Positions 55,721 through 64,000 of a DNA stretch of 64,000 nucleotides are shown here, in pieces. Position 1 is the first letter of the stretch, and each line of letters starts with the position of its first letter. The notes under the pieces are model-generated. The model saw only the letters and a program-made list of their open reading frames with translations, searched no databases and was not told the DNA's origin. The stretch is from Thalassia testudinum. Taxonomy: Eukaryota > Streptophyta > Magnoliopsida > Alismatales > Hydrocharitaceae. Where the stretch lies: NCBI GenBank assembly GCA_037157565.1, contig JAZHRO010000056.1, positions 33,541,501 through 33,605,500 on the forward strand, written 5' to 3'. Both the position numbers and the translations under genes were made by a program.

Positions 55721-56161
55721 GCAACTCAGCTCTACTCCGCCCATTAATAAAATATTGTGACACTTTATATGAGATTTGGCGAAAATTCTTAACAGTCGCA
55801 AAATGAAAAATTTTCCCACCATCCCAAATTCCCGCCAAGTTCAGTTATTCAGCAATGGTATTTTACTATACGGCAATGATTTTTGACCGTCGCGAAAATA
55901 TTTCCCTCCCCAAGTAAATACTTCCCACCTTGACATTTAGCAATGGTTTCTTTAATAACCATTTCAAAATTGAATTGTCAACGGTTAATAACCACCACCA
56001 ATTCTTGAGACCTCGACCTTGGGCTCGAAAGAAATAGTGTAAGTACATCATTTAGATAGTCGCCAAATTGATGCAACAACGCATGTTTTGACAGTGGAAT
56101 TTGGCAACGGTTTAAGCGCATTTAGTGATGGGTTTGAACCATTGAAAAGCATGCCTTTTCT
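55721..56161 (+). mobile_element. CACTA relic, right part
   Basis: Repeated GCAACGGTTTAAGCGC, TTTAGCAATGGTTTC, AACCATTGAAAA, GACCGTCGCGAAA and AGTCGCCAAA on both strands. Arrays of such GCGACGGTTT-like units are typical of CACTA subterminal regions. It joins 35281-35370 across H and is cut at 56161 by F. Confidence 0.65.
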
Positions 56162-56405
56162 TGTTGTTCGAAAGCTAGATCAGAGTTTTAAGATTGTCAT
56201 GTTGTAGTATAGCCAAAATAATGCTTAAACAGATAAATTTTTTTACTCAAAAAAAATTCCGAGGTCGAACATAGGAAGCAATATGGAATTTAAATCTCAA
56301 GAATTGCAATTTAAACACAATATAAAAAATTTGTAATTAAACTCTAAACAATAATGATATAGAAGTGAAAATAGATGTCAATAGTGCAAAAATAATGAGG
56401 TAAAA

Positions 56406-56423
56406 TGGTGATTTGAATCACCA
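56406..56423 (-). promoter_or_regulatory. 3'-proximal LTR hairpin, element F
   Basis: TGGTGATT / AATCACCA with a 2-base loop, identical to the D copy. Confidence 0.65.
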
Positions 56424-57981
56424 AATACCCCTCACAATAACAGTAAATTTCTCAATAGTATCAATCAAATAAAGCTTAGCAATATCAGATGGCTGAATGG
56501 TTAATCAGATAGCTTAAATGTCTAATGCTACAATGCACAGCCTTCTTTCCCTTCTCTCAGCCTCTTCTTCTTCTTTCTCTGCTTGTGCTCCTTTTTCTCT
56601 TCTTCTTCTTCTTCCCCTGCTTCCTTCTCCTTCTTCTCACAAGGGAGGGGAACTTCTCAAATTGGCTAAGTGTCAGCCAATGTCTTTAGCAGCAAAACCC
56701 TCCCCCTACCCCACGTAATCTCTCTTTCTCCCTCTGGGCCACGCTCTCCCAGAGCCTTCAATAGTACCAGGTATACGGGTAATCGGACCTAGAGCGTACC
56801 TAGGACTAGGGCAGCAGGCGTAGGTCGTAGTCGAGGAGTGCAAGGCTTAGGCAAGTTATCAGGTGCACCAGGTCCCCAGGGGAGGTGTCGTGGATGAGGC
56901 GCATGAAGGAGGCATGCGGGGACCTCACCCCCTGTGCGTACTGAGGCGATAAGCCTAAAGCACAAATTCAATTTATGTGTGCTCAGGTCCTTTACCGCTT
57001 CCAAGGTGGAACTATCCCACCCTTCATTCTTCGTGCAGCAGCAGTAGCAGCAGCTTCCTTCATCGAATTGGCGTAGAGGACTTGGTCAAAAGCTCCAATT
57101 GAGTGTGCGAAGATACACTTGGAGGTAATTCTCTCTTCCTGGAGTCGACTTTTGGAACCTACAGATGTGATGAAACCTTCAAGCTTCGGTCGAAGCTTTG
57201 TGAATGGCAGTCGAGACCTGAGAACCTGAAAGTAAGAAAATGGGCTAAGAGCCCCAGTTAAAATAGTTCATAAGCTTCTCCGTGAGGTGGGGAATTGAAC
57301 GGCGGTGTTCATGAGGTGTGAGAGTGCATGAGGTGGCTGCATGGTGATGGAATGTGAGGTGTGATAATGTGGTGTTCGGTGGAGCAGTTGGGAGGCCAAT
57401 AGCTTCGAAGACCAGAGGGCTTTTGCTCTCTGGAACATGACGGAGGTGTGGAGATGAACGGCGGCCGGATTGGTGGAGTGTAGTGGCCGTGCGATCTCGC
57501 CGGAGGTACGCTGGCAAGGTGGAAGACAGAGGGAGACAAGGTCAGTCGGTGGTCGAAACGAGGCAGCGAAGGTCTGAAAACAAAAAGGGGAAGTCGAGGA
57601 GTTAGTTAGGAGGAGTGGAGACGAAGGGGAGCGGAGTTGGCGCCGGAGACAAAGCTATTCAGAGAGAGGTGATCGGCGAGGATGAAGGGGGCAGGCGCAT
57701 CGGTGGGTGCTGCGCGATGCAGAAGAAGACAAGGAGGAAGAGTCTGCCACTAGTATTGTGGTCAGACGATGAGGGAAAGTAGGGAAGGTCGCCAGAGCTT
57801 GAAGAGAAAATTGGCTGGAGGAGGGGAGAGGATTAGAGGGAATCTCTGGCCGAATTCCAACTTGGGAAATCCGTTGTGATCTGAGGAGTCTTTTATTGGT
57901 CATCAGAAGTCGGTTAGAGCTTGGGAAGCAAGCTTCCCAAGCTTGGAAAGCTCACCAGAGTTGAAAGTTTCTTGATACCAA

Positions 57982-58009
57982 AATCTCTCATGCGTTCGCA
58001 TGAGAGATT
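57982..58009 (-). promoter_or_regulatory. Upstream palindrome, element F LTR
   Basis: A perfect 13-bp dyad AATCTCTCATGCG / CGCATGAGAGATT around TT, 85 bp from the TATA-like site. Confidence 0.78.
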
Positions 58010-58843
58010 GGGTAGGTTTCAGGGCTTAGGATTAGGTCCAAAAGGAAGGAAATTTCTTTACGAACTTCCCTTTCAAATTTGAAAGGGATTCGTCAAGAAA
58101 TCAGAAAGTTCCTTCCGTTGCAAGGTTTCCAGAGCAAGTAGGAGTAGGTTTAATGGTGGTCGGGACCTATTTGTGAGAACTACGACAAAGTTAGGGGCCT
58201 ATTTGAAAGGATTTTGAAAGTTAAGGGTAGAAATGACATTAGACAGGACCAATTTGCAAACTAGGTCAAGACAAATTCATCTTGGGTCCAATTTTGAGAC
58301 AAACCTAATTTGGACCTAAGGAATTTAATGGTGAAGTTGGATTTTGGTTTTTACCATGTTTGATTGGGTAATTTATGCAAAAATCAAAATTAGGGTAAAT
58401 GTCTGTCTGTGGTTCTATTTTGGGTTAAAATGGGTTCTGATGGTAAAATTGAAAGTTCTAAACCCTCGAGAATATTTTTTATGAATTTTAAAATGTTTAG
58501 GTAAATTTTATCCTGGTCAAAACCTCAGTTAATTAAGTGGGTCTATTTTTAGAGTTTCAAAAGTTATTTAATTCTCAGAACATGTGCAAACCCATTTCTG
58601 TTTATCTTATCCCACTTGTTATCTTTTTAAGATTAATTGACCTTTATTCAACCCCTTAGAAAACCCTTGGTTGTACTGCATTCATGATGAGCTGGTAAAA
58701 TTACAGTTTTAACCCTAATTTCTTATTTTTCTTTCAGAATGATTATGTAATGACTTGTGACTCTCTGACAGTTATGTAGGAGCATTTATTGACTTAATTG
58801 GGTCAAAATGAGCTAGTTATGGCTCATGATGGTGTTCCCATCA

Positions 58844-58858
58844 TACCCCCATGCCTAG
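58844..58858 (-). promoter_or_regulatory. Polypurine tract, element F
   Basis: CTAGGCATGGGGGTA in element sense, identical to that of B. Confidence 0.82.
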
Positions 58859-59243
58859 CTTTTGCTAGTCCCTTAGCAAAATTTAAAGGCATTAACTTTG
58901 ATTCTAGACCATAAAATCTTTTGATGCTTAAAAACTTTGCTATGTGCTTCCTTTTGTGAATTAGGTTAGAATGCCGATGGTAGGCCTAGAGGTACTCAAG
59001 TACCAACCAAGATCCGGACCTAACCAGCTCCAACCTCAGTTTGCCGAGAAGGTTTCTAAGGCCCACAAGAACTATCCTAAAGTTCGTTGAACTCCACGGT
59101 TAAAGCACCCATGCTTGTAATATGTTTTAGCCCAGGTTTAGTTTTCAATGCATTTTTCTCAGAGAGAGACAAAGGAATTTTTCTTTGCTTTTGGAGTGTT
59201 TTCTCTCTCTTTTCTTTTTATTTCTAGCTTTGGATTAGCTTTA
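58859..59243 (-). other. Start of F interior (3' noncoding), cut by E
   Basis: Similar to 1-180 of A and 22990-23290 of D (AAGGTTTCTAAGGCCCAC; TTAAAGCACCC; CTCTCTTTTCTTTTTATT). Ends at CTTTA (59239-59243), the expected target site of E. Confidence 0.75.
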
Positions 59244-60038
59244 TGATGGGAACACCATCATGAACCTTAACTAGCTCATTTTGACCTAGAAAAGAGAACA
59301 AAAGCTCCTACATAACCAAATGAAGGGCTTAACTCAAGGAATAACCAATTTGAAAGAAAAATAAGAAATAAGGGGTAAAACTACAATTTTACCATTGCAG
59401 TGCAACAATGGGATTTCTCAGGGGCTAAACATAGGTCAAATGGTCTTAGCAAGATAAAAAGTGGGTTGGTTCAAACAAAAAAGGGTTAATGTGAAATCTG
59501 GGAATTAAATAACTTCTTGTAACCCTAAAACAAACCCACTTAATTTAACAAGGTTTTGGTCAAAATAAAATTCAACTAAACCCTCTAAAATTCATGGAAA
59601 AATATCCTTTAGGGTTTAGAACCTTCAATTTGGCCTTTAGGATCTATTTTGACCTAATTAGGTTTTTATGTAAAATGCCCAATCAAAGATGGTCAAACCT
59701 AAAATCCAACTTCACCATTGGATTCCTTAGGTCCAAATTAGGTTTATACCAAAATTTGGACCTAAGGGGAGTTCACCTTAACCTACTTTGCAAAATAATC
59801 CAACCCAATTACATTTAAACCCCTAACTTTTTGAAAACTCTTGCAGACACCCCCTAGCTTCCTTGTCGTTCTTTGTAATTAGATCCCTCTGCCATTACAG
59901 CGAAGGAATCCCACTCTGACGAGGATTCGAGGGGGATATCTCCTTGATTCCTCAGAGAATCCCTCTCAAATTTGAAAGGGAGATTCTCTAAGGAATTCCT
60001 GTTCACGTGAACCCAATCTTCAGCTCCAATTTCCACCC

Positions 60039-60066
60039 AATCTCTCATGGGTTCGCATGAGAGATT
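60039..60066 (+). promoter_or_regulatory. Upstream palindrome, element E LTR
   Basis: AATCTCTCATGGG / CGCATGAGAGATT around TT, 12 of 13 paired, 85 bp before TATAAAAAGG. Confidence 0.7.
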
Positions 60067-60150
60067 TGGGTATTTCCTAACCTTCAAAGTCTGGTGAGGT
60101 TTCCGTGCTTGGAAGCTTGCCTTCCAAGCACAAGGCCCTCTACCTGAGAC

Positions 60151-60160
60151 TATAAAAAGG
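60151..60160 (+). promoter_or_regulatory. TATA box, element E LTR
   Basis: TATAAAAAGG followed by CCCCC, at the position equivalent to the TATA sites of A and B. Confidence 0.65.
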
Positions 60161-61953
60161 CCCCCAGATCCCTCTGCTCCTCTCACGCTTGTTTTAGCCT
60201 GAGAAAACCCCCAATCTTCCTCTCTTCCCCTCCCACTAAAAAGCCCAGCAAGCTCCGGCGACTCCTACCTCTTCTTCTCGTCACTCTACCACCATACCAG
60301 TGGCAGAGTTGCCTCTGCCACCTTCGTCCGCGTCGCGCCACACCTGCACCCACGCCTATCTCCCTCTCGTCGTCGCCGTCTCTCTCTTTCTAGGTCTTCG
60401 TCTCCGGCGATGGAATATACGAGCCGTCCGCCTCCTCCGCTCCCCCTTCGTCTATCCCCTCATAGATAAGTCCTCTCCCTCTGCTCTTTATTTTCCCTTC
60501 ATCTATTTCTATTTTCATACCCCGACGCTCACATACCACTGTCACCTTCACCTTCGGCAGACCACCGGCGAGGTGCTCCAGCCATTCCACACAACCATCC
60601 ACCTCGCCAGCCACCTCAAAAGCTTCGACACATCCCACTAATCATCTTCCCTCTTTCCATTGATCGCCACACACTCCACACACTTCCCCCAAACACACCC
60701 ATCTCCACAAGCCACACGACGACCTAGGCATGCACACCCAGGCCACCCCGCGCCATGCCGACCACCGTGCCACGACGAAGCTTTCTGTGTGATTTAACGA
60801 GGTCGTGAGGCTATTTTTCTTGTGGACAGGTTCAAGTCTTTGACACCATTAGAGAGAGCTCGAAGAAGCTTGCAAGCTTCATTCAAGGCCCAAGGCTTCA
60901 GGATTTCAGGTCCCAGACACGCGAGCTCCCTTCATGGACAACTCCAGCCAGATATTATAGACCAAAGCCCCTGCAGCCTCTGCAATTGAGTGCATCACCT
61001 GCTACAAGCGCGCGCAAGAAGAAGGTGAGACATCTAGTCCCACCTCGGAAGTTTTGGACGAAGCGAAGCATTATAAGTGGAAAAAGTGCCAAGGGCTTAG
61101 TGCCTCTTCACACGAGGTGAGGTCTCACTCATCCCTACGCCTCGTCCGCGATCCACACCTCTGTGGACCTGGTTCTCGACCCGACTACCTGCGCACTCCT
61201 CGCCCACCACGCACGCCGGTGGGCCTGGTCCCGGGTGTGCTGACCCAACCCATTTACCCGTGAAGGCTCTGGGAGAGCGAGCCTAAGAGAGAAAAGAGAG
61301 GAGAGTTCGCATGGAGGGTAGGGGGTAGGTTTTGCTCTCAATGGAAGAAGAGGGTGAAGCCAGAAGAAGGAGGAGGAAGCCACAGCAGAAGCTAAGGGTG
61401 AAGCCATAGGAGAAGAGGAAGAAGGCTGAAGAAGCTAAGGAAAGAGAGCCTCGGTAGAAGCCAAAGGAAGAAGAAGGAGAAGGGCAGAAGTCTGAGAAGG
61501 TCCGAATGAAGAAGGGCAAGGCTGAAGTCAGACGCAAAGAAGGAGAAAGAAGAAAGAAAGAAGAAGCCAAGGCCAGAGAAGAGAGAAGAAATCAGAGAAG
61601 GAAGAAGGAAGAAGAAGAGCTAGAGAAAGCAAAAGACAACGAACAAGAAGAGAGATTGAAGAAGCACTGTAGCATTGAGCACTTAAGGCATCTAATTTTT
61701 ACATCAAACGTTCTTATTTCATTTTGAGCTTTTACAAACATTGATATCATTTTCTTGCTTCATAACTTTGAATAGTCATTGCATTTTATAAATTTGAGAG
61801 TTGTGTTCATGGTTTATAAATCCCAATTTTCTCCCTGTGTTTGACCTCAGATTAATATTTTTCAAGTAATAAACTTTCATTTGTTTTTGAAGTGATTTTG
61901 GCTATACTACGATGCATTCATTTTAAACTCAATTTCTCTTTCGACAAACATTT

Positions 61954-61971
61954 TGGCACCGTTGCCGGAGA
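61954..61971 (+). promoter_or_regulatory. Primer-binding site, element E
   Basis: TGGCACCGTTGCCGGAGA, three bases after the LTR; two differences from the tRNA-Asp complement. Confidence 0.85.
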
Positions 61972-62906
61972 GCAACGGGCAATTTAGAAATCTTGAACAC
62001 AACTTCTGATTCAATACTAACTTGATCTATTTCTTCTGTTGTGATTGTTTCAGGGGAGGAAAATTCAAAAGAAGATAGCCACACAACAACCACACCCAAG
62101 GCAAGTAAATTTCTCATTAGCCCTTTCTCTTAATCCCCTCAATTATGAAAAGGAAAATCAAAGAAAAAATCAATTTAGGGCTACCTGTTTTCCATATCTA
62201 GCTAATCCACCAAAGTTGCCTGATTTTGATTTCAACACATTTTGAATTGTGCATTCATTTAAGGTAACTAGGGCTACCACCTTCTTAATTGAGCCCAAGA
62301 TACCATCTTTTGTGGCAACTAAATTAGACCAATTAGAACCAACTTAAGGATTCTAATCTAGGGTTTTAGAGACACATCTTCTCAAAGCAAGAATCAAATT
62401 TGCAAAAAGAGGTGTGCCTAAGCCTTGATTGAAAAGACTTATCCAAGGGAAACCCTAAAAATCAAGCTCTTAAGTTCACTTGAACCCTAAAAGAAAAGAC
62501 CTAAAGCTCTCAAAGGACAAATAGGTGAAGTTGACCCCTTGGGTCAACCAACCTTGAAATTAGGTTACTTTTACACTCAAAATATCTAAAGTTCAAGTGG
62601 AACCCTAAGCACCTTTGATCTTAATTAAAAATGATAGAATTAAGAGGTCAAGGTCCCTATTCTAGTCTACCTAGAATCTCAGTAACAAGAGAGGTCAGGT
62701 GGGGGAAACCCTGTAACTCGTGGGGATGCTCTACTGTGTAGGGGTCTTTGCGGGTGTCTCCCTCTCTGGCTACCCAGGTATTTCTCAAGTGGACGACTTT
62801 TCTGACTAAGGGGTATTATCTGCCCCAAACCTCTATAGTCATCCAAATATTTTTGGGTGTCTCGATTGGGTCCAGCACATTTTAATCTCGTCTAATCCTT
62901 CAGTGC
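61972..62906 (+). other. Leader of element E with conserved block
   Basis: Noncoding, 935 bp. Bases 62645-62880 are the block shared with A, B and D, ending shortly before the gag ATG. Bases 62250-62640 match the D leader. Confidence 0.75.
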
Positions 62907-63989
62907 ATGTTTGGTAGGAGGTCCTTGAGACCATCCTTAAGATCTCCTTTAGAAATCCACTCCCGCCGAGGCCAAGCCTCGGTGCCCATGTTTGTGCAGC
63001 AACCCCACCACATAGACCTCTCCTCTAATTCATCAGAACCAAGTTCTCCTTCTTCCATCATGGCACAGCCAATTGAAGAAGAAAACAACCTTGAACACCA
63101 ACTCCAGTGCTTGAATGATCTATTCCAGAACTTTGTAAACCCACCGCAGCGTCCTATGATGCGAGATCACTATAATCCCACTGCGGTGGCTATCGAGCCT
63201 CGAGTCCAAATCTCGGCTGGAGGTCCTGATTCTAAACTCAAGCCCAACATGATTCATGCTATTCCAAAATTCCATGGGCTTAACTCTGAGGATCCCTTCC
63301 AGCACATCAAACAACTCAAACATCTGGCCCAGACCTTCGGATTAGATGTACAAAATCGAGATATTGTACTTATGAAGATGTTTTCCTTCTCCCTCATGGA
63401 CAAGGTAGCTCAATGGTATTAGACTCAGACGCGTCTGATCAACACGTGGGTTGAACTCCAGTCTGAATTTTTGAAAAATTTCTTCCCCGTTGGTCAGACG
63501 AATGCCTTGCACCACCAAATCAATCACTTCACTAAACAATCTGGAGAACCTATCAATCTGGGCCAAACCAAGCAGATCAAATGACTCTTATCCTTCAGAC
63601 TCTGGCTGACATTCAGAAGACGAATGCAGCAATACAAAAATAGCACAAAGATGTGATCACAGAGGTTCGCAATCAACTCACACAGATGGCGAATTCCCAC
63701 CAACCTGGCACACTCCCTTCACAACCTCTGCCGAATCCAAATAACGTGCCGACCCAGAGGCGCGTTATGAACCCAAATCCGGGCCACGCCCACATGATTT
63801 ACCAGACCCCTTCTGTTCCATCACCCGACGGGATGGAAGCTTCAACATCTTACGTGGGATTTCAACAGCAGCCACCTATTTTACCAACCCCAAACCAAAA
63901 CCAGGCAGGACTGAATTCTGTAACAACCCGTAGTGGTAGAGCAACTAATGACCCCCCTTATCCAAACCACTCCAAGCTTGGTAGTAACC
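62907..63989 (+). pseudogene. gag: gag of element E (decayed, internal deletion, 3' cut)
   Basis: ATG 62907 (MFGRRSLRPSLRSPLEIHSRRG). The core is clear: IPKFHGLNSEDPFQHIKQLKHLA, MFSFSLMDKVAQWY, then a TAG (63421-63423), INTWVELQSEFLKNFFP and HHQINHFTKQSGEPI, the retrotransposon gag signature. Near 63562 it jumps to TLILQTLADIQKTNAA and NQLTQMANSHQPG; in D these parts are separated by about 800 bp holding the Y/P/N-rich region, so E has a deletion. It ends with GFQQQPPILPTPNQNQ, TTRSGRATNDPPYPNHSKLG and is cut at 63989. Stops also near 63582 and 63631. No CCHC knuckle in what remains. Confidence 0.85.
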
Positions 63990-64000
63990 TGATGAGAGCC
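63990..64000 (+). mobile_element. Candidate start of another B-type LTR
   Basis: The last 11 bases, TGATGAGAGCC, equal the first 11 of the B LTRs, and similarity of the E gag to D stops just before them. If real, TAACC (63985-63989) is the target site. Confidence 0.5.

Larger units (their letters stand above)
56162..58843 (-). repeat. 3' LTR of element F (about 2682 bp)
   Basis: In element sense begins TGATGGGAACACCATCA (58843 down) and ends ...CGAACAACA at about 56162 (the exact end could be 56165). Contains the palindrome (57982-58009), TATA-like AATAAAAG (57890-57897), leader hairpin (57742-57766), purine tract (CT-rich 56560-56640 on plus) and hairpin (56406-56423). Confidence 0.8.
56162..59243 (-). 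mobile_element. Element F: 3' end of a minus-strand LTR retrotransposon
   Basis: 3' LTR (56162-58843), PPT and 385 bp of 3' noncoding region, then cut by E at 59244. The remainder should lie to the right of E, outside the window. Related to D by hairpin sequence and 3' noncoding homology. Confidence 0.82.
59244..61950 (+). repeat. 5' LTR of element E (2707 bp)
   Basis: TGATGGGAACACCATCA... to ...CGACAAACA before the PBS. Landmarks: a large U3 dyad around CAAATTTG (about 59957-60000), palindrome (60039-60066), TATA (60151-60160), leader hairpin with one mismatch (60284-60308), purine tract (about 61330-61660) and the TTTGACCTCAG segment near 61838. The 3'-proximal hairpin is not evident. Confidence 0.85.
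59244..63989 (+). mobile_element. Element E: gag-pol-type LTR retrotransposon, 5' part
   Basis: 5' LTR, PBS, leader with the conserved block, and decayed gag. It is inserted in F, and interrupted at 63990 by what looks like a B-type LTR. Pol and 3' LTR are outside the window. Confidence 0.85.

Noticed and set aside
35366..55725. GCGTC / GCAAC as the target duplication of H
   Set aside because: Only three of five bases agree and the LTR ends (TA start, TA end) are mutated; kept only as a possibility.

Overview
This window looks like a retrotransposon-rich intergenic stretch of a large flowering-plant nuclear genome. I recognise no intact host gene, rRNA, tRNA or CRISPR array. The clade is suggested by Athila/Tat-type Ty3/Gypsy pol sequences, primer-binding sites complementary to the 3' end of plant tRNA-Asp, and an En/Spm-like (CACTA) relic. 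The species cannot be told from the sequence.

Layout, left to right. (A) 1-6973, minus strand: internal region and 5' LTR of a non-autonomous element; its 3' LTR is outside the window. 6974-9679: unassigned, with a TA-rich array of about 1 kb and a GC-rich block. (G) 9680-20315, plus: decayed Athila-type element with a truncated 5' LTR, gag, protease, RT/RNase H, integrase and a full 3' LTR. (D) 20323-30826, minus: decayed gag-pol element with its 3' LTR, 5'-truncated about 300 bp short of the PBS. 30827-33899: unassigned. From 33900: a CACTA relic (33900-35370, resuming at 55721-56161), split by element H (35371-55720, plus). H is split by B (35750-45650, plus), a complete and young element with 2731-bp LTRs and a perfect ATCAC target duplication, and by a solo LTR at 48667-51373. 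(F) 56162-59243, minus: 3' LTR and 3' noncoding end of another element, itself split by E (59244 onward, plus: 5' LTR, PBS, leader, gag). E appears to be interrupted at 63990 by an LTR start identical to that of B.

How the parts relate. A and B carry no gag or pol. Their internal region holds one long acidic reading frame of about 550 codons, kept in frame between two copies of roughly 80% protein identity. They share PBS, PPT, 3' noncoding blocks and a block of about 230 bp just upstream of the coding region with gag-pol elements D and E, as expected of a parasite mobilised by D/E-type partners. H is a second gag-pol-less family with a similar acidic frame. The LTRs share several dyad (hairpin-capable) elements whose sequence changes while pairing is kept. 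One lies 73-85 bp upstream of the TATA box; another lies near the 3' end of the LTR and shows three paired substitutions between the two LTRs of H. These conserved structures, the shared leader block and the acidic ORF family are the most interesting signals here.
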